Source of the DNA: Nitrospira sp.
GTDB taxonomy: Bacteria; Nitrospirota; Nitrospiria; Nitrospirales; Nitrospiraceae
Direction: 5' to 3'
DNA: 64,000 bases
Assembly (NCBI GenBank): GCA_030692565.1
Contig: JAUYAO010000022.1
Span: 1 to 64,000, forward strand
Part shown: one piece after another, positions 34,419-44,000 of the stretch
Position numbering within the stretch: the first letter of the stretch is position 1
How the letters are laid out: each line of letters starts with the position of its first letter
Translations under genes and position numbers: made by a program
Notes under the pieces: generated by a model
Seen by the model: only the letters and a program-made list of their open reading frames with translations
What the model was told of the DNA's origin: nothing
Database searches by the model: none

Positions 34419-35531
34419 CTACGACGGATTCACCATTTGAAATGAGCGGGTGAGTCCAAAGACGAAACTGGTGCCTTGGGCCAAGCTATCGTTCGAATCT
34501 CGCGCAAAAGGAATCTGCGCGAAGAAATACATCGAGGTCATGTTCGTCCAGCTGGATTCAACGAGCTGGCCGAGGTTGACCTGAAAGCCTGGAGAAAATG
34601 CATGGTACGTCGAACCGGTCGTTGGAACTCTGCGGTTTCTGATCGTCGGATCAACCACCTCCGCCTCGCCAGGAAACCCAGCGTCGGCAGGCGTCAAGGA
34701 ACGGGAGAGAGAAGAACTAAAATTGTCGTGCACGAGATAACGGTAATTTACTTGGCCGGTCAGGATCAGCCAGGGCGCCGCCACATAGTTCAAGCCGGCG
34801 TTGATCATGTACTCATCGCCGAACTGGTACCCGTCATTGTTCCGAAAGGTATGCCGATAGCTGGCTGACGAAAACTGATTCAGCAAATGGGGGATCAACT
34901 CGTAGGTCTGATAGATCGTAGGATTCAGCCCAACCTGTCCACGCCCCAGCTGCGTCGGGGACTCCATGATACCTCCCTCACTGTCATGCGCGTGGGTATT
35001 GCCGGTCGGGAGGTAGACGCCAAGGCCCAGCACGACCATGCTTCGAAGGGTCGGCAACACGTTGTACTTCAGACCCACGCGGATGTCTCCGATCCCGTTG
35101 GCCGAGAACGGGTTCGGATCTCCCTCGCCGTTCGCGCCACCCTCTCCAAGGCCATCGATGTGTTTATGCGTGCGCCACATATAAGGAACCGTCAGCTGCA
35201 CGCCCAGCCGGTCAGTCACGCCATAGTTCAGATCCAGCGTGGCCTGCTGGGTAATGGTGCGCGTCTCCTTGTGGTGATCCAGAATCATCTGTCGGCTGGC
35301 TTGGTCGACGGCCGGAATCACGCCGGAGGTCCCCCCCAAGACTCGCATCGGCGTGTAATTGTAGATGCCGTTGACCGTGAGCAGGCCCGCCTGCGGAACC
35401 TGCTGTTGAGACCCGATAACGACAAAACAATTCACCGCTCCGCAAGAGGCTGATGAGCTGGGAGCAAAGGACAGAGAGCTCACGATACTGACAATGGCTG
35501 CGGCAAGAAGGACTCGACCGGAAACCTTCAT
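34419..35531 (-). CDS. Outer-membrane beta-barrel protein, copy 2
   Basis: 370 residues. Signal peptide, then SCGAVNCFVVIGSQQQVPQAGLLTVNGIYNYTPM, nearly the same as copy 1, and strands such as LDLNYGVTDRLGVQLTVPY, GDIRVGLKYNVLPT, YQTYELIPHLLNQFSSASYRHTFRNNDGYQFGDE. The C-terminus ends FGLTRSFQMVNPS. Duplicate of the barrel at 32358, with TlpA copy 2 and LCAWxC paralogue 4 between them. Confidence 0.8.
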   Translation of the reverse strand: MKVSGRVLLAAAIVSIVSSLSFAPSSSASCGAVNCFVVIGSQQQVPQAGLLTVNGIYNYTPMRVLGGTSGVIPAVDQASRQMILDHHKETRTITQQATLDLNYGVTDRLGVQLTVPYMWRTHKHIDGLGEGGANGEGDPNPFSANGIGDIRVGLKYNVLPTLRSMVVLGLGVYLPTGNTHAHDSEGGIMESPTQLGRGQVGLNPTIYQTYELIPHLLNQFSSASYRHTFRNNDGYQFGDEYMINAGLNYVAAPWLILTGQVNYRYLVHDNFSSSLSRSLTPADAGFPGEAEVVDPTIRNRRVPTTGSTYHAFSPGFQVNLGQLVESSWTNMTSMYFFAQIPFARDSNDSLAQGTSFVFGLTRSFQMVNPS

Positions 35532-35681
35532 TTCTGTTTAACCTTGGCTTCTTCGCTCTGCACCAACAGGCACATCACGCGACATTCTAAGAGTGGAATA
35601 CCCGGGACTCTCGCTCTATCTGAACGATTGCTGTTCCCGACTAGATCGGGGTCAACGGACATTCACACAGAGCAGGATGAA

Positions 35682-35999
35682 CTAGATGGTCAAAGAAGCT
35701 GGAGGCCCACGAGAGGTCGTTCGATGAAGAGGACTAGTGAGGATTGAAACCGTGCTGTAGAGCTCGGACCACGCCACCGGGGCGAGATCGATGAGATAGG
35801 GAGCAGTGCCGTTGTCCAGCACATTCCCGGCCGCGCACATCCAGGCACAGAGGGACGTGCTGTGGGTGGCTTTCTGATGGTGCTGATTATTATGATGTGA
35901 TTCGTGCGAGATCGACTGGGCCGAGGCCAGCCCCCCGACCACAAGAATACATACAACAAGTAGACAGGCAAGAAGCCGTGTGATCATACCGTGCATCAT
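35682..35999 (-). CDS. LCAWxC small membrane protein, paralogue 5
   Basis: 105 residues: anchor (LLACLLVVCILVVGGLASAQ), the richest His stretch in the family (HESHHNNQHHQKATHSTS), LCAWMC, hydrophobic segment and tail TSRGPPASLTI. It is upstream of barrel copy 2 on the same strand. ATG 35999 is used; ATG 35987 is possible. Confidence 0.7.
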   Translation of the reverse strand: MMHGMITRLLACLLVVCILVVGGLASAQSISHESHHNNQHHQKATHSTSLCAWMCAAGNVLDNGTAPYLIDLAPVAWSELYSTVSILTSPLHRTTSRGPPASLTI

Positions 36000-36193
36000 A
36001 ACTCTCACTGAAACAGGACCGGCGGGCGGATGGTACTGGAGTGCCGCCGAAAGAGTCAAGCCACCGGCTCAGTCGAAACCCGGTGTCTTCCTGGTAGGAT
36101 TCGTAAAAAGTTTGCTGTATACTGCGCGGACTATTTTGTGCGGTAGATCGACCTCTCCCGCAAGTACTATCCTAATGCTCGACGACATCCTCT

Positions 36194-38926
36194 ATGCTGA
36201 CACAACTCCTGAATCTCGTCTTCGGCAGTAAGAACGATCGTGAAATCAAAGCGTTGATGCCCGTTGTGGCGCGCATCAACGACTTGGAGTCCAGCCTTAC
36301 GCCCTTGTCGGATCAGGACCTGGTCGGCAAAACCCAGGAGTTCAAGAAACGGCTGGCCGACGGCCAGACGCTCGACGACATCCTCCCGGAAGCCTTTGCC
36401 GTCTGCCGCGAAATGTCCCGCCGCAGGCTGAATATGCGGCACTTCGATGTCCAGCTCATCGGCGGCATGATCCTGCACCGGGGCCGCATCGCGGAAATGA
36501 AGACCGGTGAAGGAAAAACCCTCGTCGCAACCCTGCCGATCTATTTGAATGCGCTCGAAGGCAAGGGCGTGCATCTGATCACCGTGAACGATTACCTCGC
36601 CAAGCGCGATGCCCAATGGATGGCGCAGCTCTATCATGCGCTGGGATTGTCCGTCGGCATCATCCAGCACGACGCCTCGTTCCTCTACGATCCTGCATAC
36701 GACGCGGCCGATAAGCGCTTGCAGTCCCTCCGCCCCTGCACGAGGCGGGAGGCCTATCACGCGGACATCACCTACGGAACCAACAACGAGTACGGGTTCG
36801 ACTATTTGCGCGACAACCTGATCGTGAGCGAATTGGGCCAGTGCGTTCAGCGCGAACTGAACTATGCGATCGTCGACGAGGTGGACAGCATCCTGATCGA
36901 CGAAGCCCGCACGCCATTGATCATCTCCGGCCCGACCGATCAGACCACCGATCTGTACTACCGGATCAACTCCGTGATCCCGCAGTTGAAGCCCGAGCAC
37001 GACTTTACGATCGAAGAGAAGACCAAGACCGCCTCGTTGACGGAAGAGGGCAACATCCGGGTTGAGAAGCTTCTGGGTGTGGACAACCTCTACGATCCGG
37101 ACAACATGGATCTGGTTCACCACGTCGTCAAGGCGCTCCAGGCCTATGCGTTGTATAAGCGCGATGTCGATTATGTCGTGAAAGACGGCGAGGTCATCAT
37201 CGTCGATGAATTCACCGGGCGCCTCATGCCCGGCCGCCGCTGGAGCGACGGACTGCACCAGGCCGTGGAAGCCAAAGAAGGCGTGAAGATCGCCAACGAG
37301 AATCAGACGCTGGCCTCCGTCACATTCCAGAACTATTTCCGCATGTACAAGAAGCTCAGCGGCATGACCGGCACGGCCGACACGGAAGCCGCAGAGTTCG
37401 CCAAGATTTACAATCTCGACGTGAACGTCGTCCCGACGAATCGCAAGATGGTCCGCCTCGACTACGCCGACGTGGTCTATCGGACAGAGAAGGAAAAGTT
37501 TGAGGCCATCGTCGAGGAGATCAAGGACTGCAATGAGCGCGGACAGCCGGTCCTCGTCGGCACAATTTCCATCGAAAAGTCAGAGAAGCTCTCCGGCTTG
37601 CTGAACCGGAACGGGGTCAAACACAACGTTCTCAACGCCAAACAGCATGAACGCGAGGCGGAAATCGTCGCCCAGGCCGGACGCAAAGGCGCCGTCACCA
37701 TCGCCACCAACATGGCGGGCCGCGGCACCGACATTCTCCTCGGCGGCAACGCCGACTTCATGTTCAAGCAGATCCTCTATCGCGAAGAAAACCTGCCGGA
37801 ATCGCGCAAGCTGGAAGTCTTCGAAGAGATTCGCAGCGACTGCGAGAAGAACAAACAGGAAGTCGTCGTCGCCGGCGGCTTGCACATCCTCGGCACCGAA
37901 CGGCACGAGAGCCGCCGCATCGACAACCAGCTGCGCGGCCGCGCCGGCCGTCAGGGCGATGCCGGATCATCCAGATTTTACCTGTCCCTTGAAGACGACC
38001 TCATGCGGATCTTCGCCTCGGAGCGCGTCTCGCAACTGATGCTGAAACTCGGCATGGAAGAAGGCGTGCCCATCGAACATGGCATGGTCACCCGCGCCAT
38101 CGCCAATGCGCAGAAGAAGGTCGAGGCGCACAATTTCGAGATTCGCAAGCAGCTGCTCGAATACGACGATGTGATGAATAAGCAGCGCGAAGTCATCTAT
38201 CAGCACCGCCATGCCGTGCTGGCCGGCGAGAATCTGAAAGCCGACCTCCTCGACATGATGGCGGGCATGATCGACTCCGCCATGGCCATCTTCTGTCCGG
38301 CCGAACAATATCCCGAAGAGTGGGACATGCCCGGCCTCGTCGAAATGATGCACGGCCAATTCGGGCTCGACATCACGCAAGGCAAGCAGGACCACGGCGA
38401 TTCGCTCCGCGATCTCGGCCGCGACGCGCTGATCGAAGATCTCAAAAAACTCGTGCACGACGGCTACGAGCGGAAGGAACAGGAGCTGGGCTCGGAGCTG
38501 ATGCGCTTCCTGGAAAAGACCTTCATGCTCCAGGTCATCGACCACCATTGGAAAGACCACCTCCTTGGCATGGACCATCTGCGCGACGGCATCGGCCTCC
38601 GCGGCTACGGGCAGAAGGATCCGCTGATTGAATATAAGAAGGAAGGCTACGACCTCTTCGCCGGCATGATGCAGCGGGTTAAATCGGATGCCCTGGAACG
38701 GCTGTTCCGCGTCCAGGCCGTAAAACATGAGGAAGGCGAGCCCGCCCCTGCCGCGCCGCCTCCTCTCCCTCCGGTCATCGCCCGTCCGCAGCCGACGCTG
38801 ACGCTCAATCGCGGCGAAGCCGCCGAAGCCCCCAAGACCGTGGAGCGGGTCGACGATAAAGTCGGCCGGAACGATCCCTGCCCCTGCGGGAGCGGGAAAA
38901 AGTACAAAAAGTGCCACGGAACGTGA
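36194..38926 (+). CDS. secA: Protein translocase ATPase SecA
   Basis: 910-residue motor that drives preproteins through SecYEG. Walker A MKTGEGKT at 102-109, the DEVDS Walker B ([14 protein letters not shown]), [29 protein letters not shown] in NBD2 and the C-terminal zinc tail [17 protein letters not shown]. Length is normal. It faces away from the left-hand metal cluster and starts its own transcript. A candidate -10 (TATACT, near 36116) precedes it without a convincing -35. Confidence 0.97.
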   Translation: MLTQLLNLVFGSKNDREIKALMPVVARINDLESSLTPLSDQDLVGKTQEFKKRLADGQTLDDILPEAFAVCREMSRRRLNMRHFDVQLIGGMILHRGRIAEMKTGEGKTLVATLPIYLNALEGKGVHLITVNDYLAKRDAQWMAQLYHALGLSVGIIQHDASFLYDPAYDAADKRLQSLRPCTRREAYHADITYGTNNEYGFDYLRDNLIVSELGQCVQRELNYAIVDEVDSILIDEARTPLIISGPTDQTTDLYYRINSVIPQLKPEHDFTIEEKTKTASLTEEGNIRVEKLLGVDNLYDPDNMDLVHHVVKALQAYALYKRDVDYVVKDGEVIIVDEFTGRLMPGRRWSDGLHQAVEAKEGVKIANENQTLASVTFQNYFRMYKKLSGMTGTADTEAAEFAKIYNLDVNVVPTNRKMVRLDYADVVYRTEKEKFEAIVEEIKDCNERGQPVLVGTISIEKSEKLSGLLNRNGVKHNVLNAKQHEREAEIVAQAGRKGAVTIATNMAGRGTDILLGGNADFMFKQILYREENLPESRKLEVFEEIRSDCEKNKQEVVVAGGLHILGTERHESRRIDNQLRGRAGRQGDAGSSRFYLSLEDDLMRIFASERVSQLMLKLGMEEGVPIEHGMVTRAIANAQKKVEAHNFEIRKQLLEYDDVMNKQREVIYQHRHAVLAGENLKADLLDMMAGMIDSAMAIFCPAEQYPEEWDMPGLVEMMHGQFGLDITQGKQDHGDSLRDLGRDALIEDLKKLVHDGYERKEQELGSELMRFLEKTFMLQVIDHHWKDHLLGMDHLRDGIGLRGYGQKDPLIEYKKEGYDLFAGMMQRVKSDALERLFRVQAVKHEEGEPAPAAPPPLPPVIARPQPTLTLNRGEAAEAPKTVERVDDKVGRNDPCPCGSGKKYKKCHGT

Positions 38927-39570
38927 AGAGGGGATAGCTGGGCCATGGGGACCAGAGCTTCGTTCTTCGGCATAACGTGACAACCCACCACTACTACTGA
39001 TCCTCTCCGTTCTTCTCCGAACCCGCCTGTAAAACTGCGCCGAAGCGTCGCAGTGCCGGTGCGCCTGGCCTACAAGGCCACTCGTACCACTACCACGCAT
39101 GCCAAGCACCGAAGCTCCGATCCCCATCGCCCAGCAAAGGAAGGGGAAGTAGAGGAAAGTCGCAGCGTCCGCTTTCCATCCTGCCAGAGTCTCGGCAGAA
39201 CCGCGAAGGACACGGCAGTATCATCTGCCGCTGAGAAGGAAGGGGAAGAAAAGCCGCCCTTCAACCTGCCGCACCACTTGGTTCACAGCCCTTCCAGCAT
39301 AGATCTCTCACTGATTAGAAATAGCGGTCGATTCTGATCGGCATGGAAGCGCTTGATTATGAATGCATTGCGCTTCTCACGCAGCTCTGTATTCAACCGC
39401 TACCTGGCGAACTCGCCAGGTGCGCTTGAAAGGTTCGAGTGATAGCGTACCTTGCATCAGCAATCAGATAATCCATTGAATGATATGAGCCCTACACCAT
39501 TTTGAACATCCAGTGAACTACATCCCATGTGAGTTAACACGATCATCGCGGGCGTAGGGATGGTGACGCC
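38927..39570. other. Intergenic region without a recognisable gene
   Basis: About 640 bp between secA and the first repeat-protein gene. The right half looks AT-richer than the left. I see no gene, tRNA or clear repeat; one plus-strand frame (about 39053-39337) has no family-like features. Confidence 0.4.
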
Positions 39571-40743
39571 ATGAGTCTCGTGCTTCTCCCTGCCGTACCA
39601 AGCATAGTTGTTGGGTTTCTATTCATCCTTGCTGGCTCCAGCCTGACGGCGTGCGATCAATCAGATGCCCCTTCGCAAAATGGACCTAATCAGCATCAAG
39701 CGGCGGGCCTAACTCTTGATCCGGTTGAGACGCCTGAATTTCTGACAGCTGATTGGCAAGAATCGGTCTCCGGGGAAAACTCCGGCGGCTTGGCTGGCCT
39801 GGCACCACACGAACGGCCTGAGATCGCATACTTTCAGGCAGATACTGACGGAGACGGATCACAGGAAGAAGTCTATCTCTGCCGATCAGCCAGAGTCTGC
39901 ATCAAGCATGACGGCCTCTCATCTCCATCCATATATTCAAACCCGAACTGGCAAACCGTGTCGTTGGTGGCCGTACACGACACCGACGGAGAAGCGGGAA
40001 GCGAAATAATCGTGGTAGCTATTTCCAAAGACGCTAGCCTGGCTTGTATCTGCGTCATCCATGAACGCACTGGGGCGGTCGAGAGCTATCGCGCTGCAGG
40101 CTGGCACACAGCAAGCATCTTCGCCACAACTGATATCGATGGGGACAAGGCATCTGAGGTGTTCATCTTGGCTCGCGACAACCAGGATGCGCTCCAATGT
40201 ATATGTGTGATTCACGATCGGGAGCGGACCATTCATACCTATCACAGCCCGATTTGGTCGACACTCGGAAGTTATTACATAGAAGACGCGGACGGACGCC
40301 CGGGGAAAGAACTCATCGTAGAAATCAGGGACCGCAACAATAGCTTGGCCTGCGTCTGCATCATTCATGATCAGAATGAGCAGGCTAAAATCTATAATGA
40401 ATCTCATTGGCATTCAGGAACGGTAAATCAACTAGTGGACACGGACGGGCAACCCGGCATGGAGATAGTTGTTTCTTATACATCGGAATCGGCAAATGGG
40501 ATTGCGGTCATTCATGACCGGGAAGAATCGATCAGTGATTACAGTTTCTCTGGTGACAATCCAACCATTCAGCAGGTTGCTGATTTCGACTCAGCGAAAG
40601 GCGCTGAACTCTGCGTCCTTCTTGCCAATAGGGACGCTCTGGTTCTGATCGCTGACAGAACGCACGAGCAAATGTCCGTCGGAGCATGTGGGCCATTAGC
40701 AGATCAAGACCAACTACCCCACAAACCCAAAGGCCTTACTTAG
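39571..40743 (+). CDS. Lipoprotein with six Asp-rich CICVIHDR repeats
   Basis: 390 residues: lipobox LTAC (Cys28), linker, then six repeats of about 50 residues from about 78. Each has a loop like D-x-D-G-x-x-G-x-E (calcium-loop-like) and most end in CICVIHDR or variants (CVCIIHDQ, GIAVIHDRE), so a repeat beta-propeller of FG-GAP/VCBS type is likely. Repeat 6 closes with VLLANRDALVLIADRTHEQ. No enzyme motif is seen; it is probably a surface or secreted protein. A diverged C-terminal remnant of a paralogue lies at 42458. Codon use and base composition look AT-richer than the surroundings. Confidence 0.65.
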   Translation: MSLVLLPAVPSIVVGFLFILAGSSLTACDQSDAPSQNGPNQHQAAGLTLDPVETPEFLTADWQESVSGENSGGLAGLAPHERPEIAYFQADTDGDGSQEEVYLCRSARVCIKHDGLSSPSIYSNPNWQTVSLVAVHDTDGEAGSEIIVVAISKDASLACICVIHERTGAVESYRAAGWHTASIFATTDIDGDKASEVFILARDNQDALQCICVIHDRERTIHTYHSPIWSTLGSYYIEDADGRPGKELIVEIRDRNNSLACVCIIHDQNEQAKIYNESHWHSGTVNQLVDTDGQPGMEIVVSYTSESANGIAVIHDREESISDYSFSGDNPTIQQVADFDSAKGAELCVLLANRDALVLIADRTHEQMSVGACGPLADQDQLPHKPKGLT

Positions 40744-40818
40744 GGAAGAAGCTAGATGCTCATTGAGGCAGATACCCTGTATTCGTTCAGCAATGCTCTC
40801 ACGCAAAGGAGGTTGGTG

Positions 40819-41823
40819 ATGAAACGCCTTAACATCTCCCTTGCCACAGCATGGTTGGTCTTCTCGCCGGTATGGGCTTTGGGAAACAATAATCTTGTTG
40901 CTGGTGGAAGCGGGGCCTTGCCTTCAACAACGTGGGAAATCAGAAATAATGCAGGAGGCCTCATCTCCTCGGGGAGCCTACTTGCTGCCCGTCTCTACCA
41001 GTGCGGCGTACGACTTTCAACGGGTAATATTTTCCTGGGAGGGGGAACGTCATCGGCGAGCACCTGGGGAATTCGGAATTCTAGTGGCGCCCTTGTCTCC
41101 AATGGCAGCATGGCAGCAAGCCGAGATAACGGCTTTACCTGCACCGTCCTCAGTGGCGGGAATATCTTTATCGCTGGAGGACAAGCAACCCCTAATGGCT
41201 GGGAAATACGCAACGGCTCAGGTGCTTTCGTGAGCACAGGAACTTTGAATGCCTCTCGCAAGGATCATACAGCAACATTGCTTTCAACCGGAAACGTCCT
41301 CATTGTGGGTGGCTCCATCTCTACCTTTAGTTGGGAGATTCGCAATAGCGCTGGTGGGCTAGTGTCAAGTGGAACACCTTTTGCGACTCGGTGGAATCAC
41401 TGCGCCGTTGAACTAACCAACGGTAATGTGTTCATTGGGGGCGGGGGCGGCTCGTTGGGCTCCTGGGAAATCCGCAACAATGCGGGTGGTTTGGTCAGCA
41501 CAGGGTTCTTCTGGGCAAGTCGGGATTTTTACTTCACCTGTAACCGTCTCTTGAACGGGAATATTATTGTCATAGGGGGACAAGCCAACTTGCAGAATTG
41601 GGAAATCCGCGATCAGAACGGCGCACTTGTCTCGAACGGGACGCTATGGGCGAGTCGCTTTGGACATGGAGCTCAGGTACAGTCGGACACGGGCAATGTC
41701 CTGATTACCGGCGGGAATTCATCGGCGGGAACTTGGGAATTGCGATCATCGACGGGTGCACCGATAAGCAACGGAACCCTTCAGCGCAACCGAATTCTCG
41801 GGCATTCCCTGACGCAATACTAA
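40819..41823 (+). CDS. Exported seven-repeat Kelch-like propeller protein
   Basis: 334 residues: signal peptide (1-22, WAL) and seven repeats of about 46 residues, each with W-[EG]-[IL]-R-[NDS] and GG-x-[LIV]-S-x-G (for example TTWEIRNNAGGLISSG ... GNVLIVGG), matching a seven-bladed Kelch-type propeller. AAAGGAGG (40805-40812) fixes the start at 40819. It follows the CICVIHDR lipoprotein, probably in one transcript. Confidence 0.7.
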   Translation: MKRLNISLATAWLVFSPVWALGNNNLVAGGSGALPSTTWEIRNNAGGLISSGSLLAARLYQCGVRLSTGNIFLGGGTSSASTWGIRNSSGALVSNGSMAASRDNGFTCTVLSGGNIFIAGGQATPNGWEIRNGSGAFVSTGTLNASRKDHTATLLSTGNVLIVGGSISTFSWEIRNSAGGLVSSGTPFATRWNHCAVELTNGNVFIGGGGGSLGSWEIRNNAGGLVSTGFFWASRDFYFTCNRLLNGNIIVIGGQANLQNWEIRDQNGALVSNGTLWASRFGHGAQVQSDTGNVLITGGNSSAGTWELRSSTGAPISNGTLQRNRILGHSLTQY

Positions 41824-41933
41824 TCCGTTATTGCAATCGATACATCTGGGGGAAGCTTGTTTGGATACAGGAATAAGAGTCGCAGCGGTATGTGCTGGCC
41901 AGCAAGAGAAGGGGCCACCCTTCCTCTGAGAGC

Positions 41934-42419
41934 ATGAAGACCATGATTATGCATGTCCTGCTTGCCCTTCTGGTCCTATTGACCCCGCTATACGCGAGAG
42001 CGAGCGACACTGTTTTGATTGTCAACGTGCTCGCCCAGCCAGAAGCTTTTCATGCCCGCACCGTTCTGTTTTCAGGGACGGTGCGGGACGTGACCATTCT
42101 TCCGCAAACCGACGAGGACATTCGACTAAATCGGGCTGATGGAGGCACACTTGACTTGCCACAACGGTGTTACTTTGTTCACCCCGCCTATCAATTCACC
42201 CTCGACGATGGAACAGGGGCTCTCGTCATCTCTGTTCGGCCAAGATTCCCTTGCGTTCCTGGACAGCCCCCCCTCGCACCTCTCTCCATCGAAGATGGCG
42301 ATATTGTATCGGTGGACACGTTTATACAGATCAAACCCGTTCCCCAAGGAGCTTCCCTCTTATCCATAGAAGCCATCGCCTCACGGATCATCAAGAACGC
42401 CCACCAACTTCTTCATTAA
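41934..42419 (+). CDS. Exported protein, paralogue of the gene at 42655
   Basis: 161 residues: signal peptide (to about 23, ARA) and a small beta domain (VNVLAQPEAFHARTVLFSGTVRDVTILP ... YQFTLDDGTGALVISVRPRFPC) that aligns with the protein at 42655 (ILANPQAFNLRVVRLQGVVQALERIP ... YIFTLNDTTGELAIVDHGTC). OB-like fold is likely; the overall pattern also recalls Slp-type lipoproteins. Function unknown. Confidence 0.6.
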   Translation: MKTMIMHVLLALLVLLTPLYARASDTVLIVNVLAQPEAFHARTVLFSGTVRDVTILPQTDEDIRLNRADGGTLDLPQRCYFVHPAYQFTLDDGTGALVISVRPRFPCVPGQPPLAPLSIEDGDIVSVDTFIQIKPVPQGASLLSIEAIASRIIKNAHQLLH

Positions 42420-42457
42420 CTGGTATACAAAGTGGAGATGTTCGGAACGGGAGGATC

Positions 42458-42664
42458 TATCCTGCCGAAGTCTCGGTGGGTACTCACTCATTCAACGAAA
42501 GGCACACCATTCAGCAAATAGGAAATACCGATCGATCTCAAGGGGATGAAATATGCGTGCTCCTACCCTCTCTCGAAAAGCTCGTGTTAATCACTGATCG
42601 AGTGCACGAGCAACGAGTCGTTGAATCCTGCGGGCAATCACAAAGATCATCGGCTCAGGGATGA
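42458..42664 (+). pseudogene. 3' remnant of a CICVIHDR-type repeat gene
   Basis: The plus frame ending at 42664 reads HTIQQIGNTDRSQGDEICVLLPSLEKLVLITDRVHEQRVVESCG, matching the last repeat and tail of the protein at 39571 (PTIQQVADFDSAKGAELCVLLANRDALVLIADRTHEQ). The 5' part is missing. It indicates an earlier second copy. Confidence 0.65.
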
Positions 42665-43113
42665 TCAAATACCTGCGAATTGGGTATCCGTTTTACCCAT
42701 CGTAGCTTCCCTTCCAATTTACGCGAATCGAAGTTTGGAGAAAACAGTAAGGAGACATCACTGACGACCTCAACGTTGTCACCTACTGCAAAATCCGTCA
42801 TCAGGGGTTTCGCCGGCAACGAGAACTCATTTTGACATGTCCCATGGTCGACGATTGCGAGTTCTCCAGTTGTATCATTAAGCGTAAAGATGTATGAATC
42901 ATCAGCTGGCCCGCAACCACCGGTGTGTGGGATTCGTTCTAAGGCCTGGACAACACCCTGTAGACGTACGACCCGCAGATTGAAGGCTTGAGGATTGGCG
43001 AGAATCGATTGAATCGGGATGGGCTCTTCACGCACAAGTTCCGTGGCATCTAAGACAGGCAGCCACAGGCTACAACAGCCGACAAATATAATGACGCACA
43101 GCCTCACTCGCAT
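42655..43113 (-). CDS. Exported protein, paralogue of the gene at 41934
   Basis: 152 residues with a hydrophobic signal (VRLCVIIFVGCCSLWLPVLDA) and a beta domain similar to the 41934 product, with Cys residues at the same relative end of the domain (DHGTCQNEF against RPRFPCVPG). It is encoded on the opposite strand, so the pair is not a simple tandem. A TTG upstream at 43143 is a less likely start. Function unknown. Confidence 0.6.
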   Translation of the reverse strand: MRVRLCVIIFVGCCSLWLPVLDATELVREEPIPIQSILANPQAFNLRVVRLQGVVQALERIPHTGGCGPADDSYIFTLNDTTGELAIVDHGTCQNEFSLPAKPLMTDFAVGDNVEVVSDVSLLFSPNFDSRKLEGKLRWVKRIPNSQVFDHP

Positions 43114-43211
43114 ACAAATCAGTATACTTCGAAATGTAGACAAGCCTAGCGTTGCAACAGAGAGCAGATTAGAAGTTGCCTTCGATTTCGGTTGGGATTA
43201 CGATAAGTTTT

Positions 43212-43556
43212 ATGAAGCTGAACGAAATGCGTCCAAATCTGCTGTCGAGCGCCCCTTCAGGAGCGCTCCATGTTGCCGGAACGCGGGTCACCATTGACTC
43301 CATCGTTCAGGGCTTCCTCGACGGCGCCACTCCGGAGGAGATCTGCCAAGACTTTCCGGCCCTCGCCTTGGCTCAGGTTTACGATGTGCTGGCCTTTTAC
43401 CTTACTCACCAGCTTGAGGTCGAAAGCTATCTTCGAGAGCAGGCTCAGGTCACGGCAGAAATCCGGAAGAGTCTAGAAACTACCCACACCGCATTTGTGA
43501 CAAACCTCCGACAACGCCTCGCAACGCGCCGCTCAGCTGCGGCCCCCCACGCGTGA
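43212..43556 (+). CDS. DUF433-family antitoxin-like protein without an adjacent toxin
   Basis: About 114 residues: DUF433 core (HVAGTRVTIDSIVQGFLDGATPEEICQDFPALALAQVYDVLAFYLTHQ). Members are usually the antitoxin partner of a DUF5615 PIN-like toxin. No such partner follows; the next 450 bp hold a repeat element. It may be an orphan from a lost TA locus. ATG 43212 or 43227. Confidence 0.7.
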   Translation: MKLNEMRPNLLSSAPSGALHVAGTRVTIDSIVQGFLDGATPEEICQDFPALALAQVYDVLAFYLTHQLEVESYLREQAQVTAEIRKSLETTHTAFVTNLRQRLATRRSAAAPHA

Positions 43557-43649
43557 CTCCGAGAGACCAGGTCATGTTTGGCGCTTGCGGATATCGAGAG
43601 GGGCACTCATCTCGTTCGTCAACATCTTGTAGCCTGCACCTTTCCCCGA

Positions 43650-43780
43650 CCTCCCCTTTGTAAGGGGAGGCCAGGAGGGGTAGAGCGCCTCACTGGAAGC
43701 GGTGGTCAGACAGTTCCACGTGCCCCTGTGGCCGCCCCCAGGCTTCGACCTCCCCCTCGCCCCTCCTTACGAAGGAGGGG
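43650..43780. repeat. Element with palindromic ends, copy B
   Basis: Left palindrome arms CCTCCCCTT/AAGGGGAGG (43650-43670), right palindrome arms CCCCTCCTT/AAGGAGGGG (43760-43780). Both ends equal those of copy A (28491-28619), read in opposite orientation. Confidence 0.8.
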
Positions 43781-43945
43781 TTGAAAGGGATGGGCAGCAT
43801 CATTACGACTGCGCAACCTCGTTCCTGTACCCACACAGAACCCGGAAACGCCTCATTTTTCTTCCTCTCTGACAACCCTGCGACAACAAGGCAGCATCGA
43901 CTGCCAGACGTCTATCCACGGTTCTCTTTCTGCCTGATTCTGCCT

Positions 43946-43975
43946 TGACTTAGCGAAGCCTGGAAGGCTACTCTA
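43946..43975 (+). promoter_or_regulatory. Promoter candidate for midA-nuo operon
   Basis: TTGACT (43946-43951), 18-bp spacer, TACTCT (43970-43975). It is upstream of the methyltransferase gene; the first nuo gene follows that gene by 8 nt, so it may drive the whole operon. Confidence 0.5.
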
Positions 43976-44000
43976 GCCCACTTTTTGACCGTCTCGACGG

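Larger units (their letters stand above)
43557..44000. other. Intergenic region with palindromic-end element B and a promoter
   Basis: No gene is seen. It holds repeat copy B (43650-43780) and the promoter at 43946-43975. A plus-strand frame over the repeat (about 43578-43784) is judged not real. Confidence 0.5.

Noticed and set aside
36116-36121. secA promoter at TATACT
   Set aside because: The -10 looks good but no -35 was found at 16-18 bp, so it is not listed.
36167-37258. 363-codon minus-strand frame
   Set aside because: Antisense to secA, which has clear conserved motifs on the plus strand.
39053-39337. 94-codon plus-strand frame after secA
   Set aside because: No signal peptide, domain or Shine-Dalgarno; composition is like non-coding DNA.
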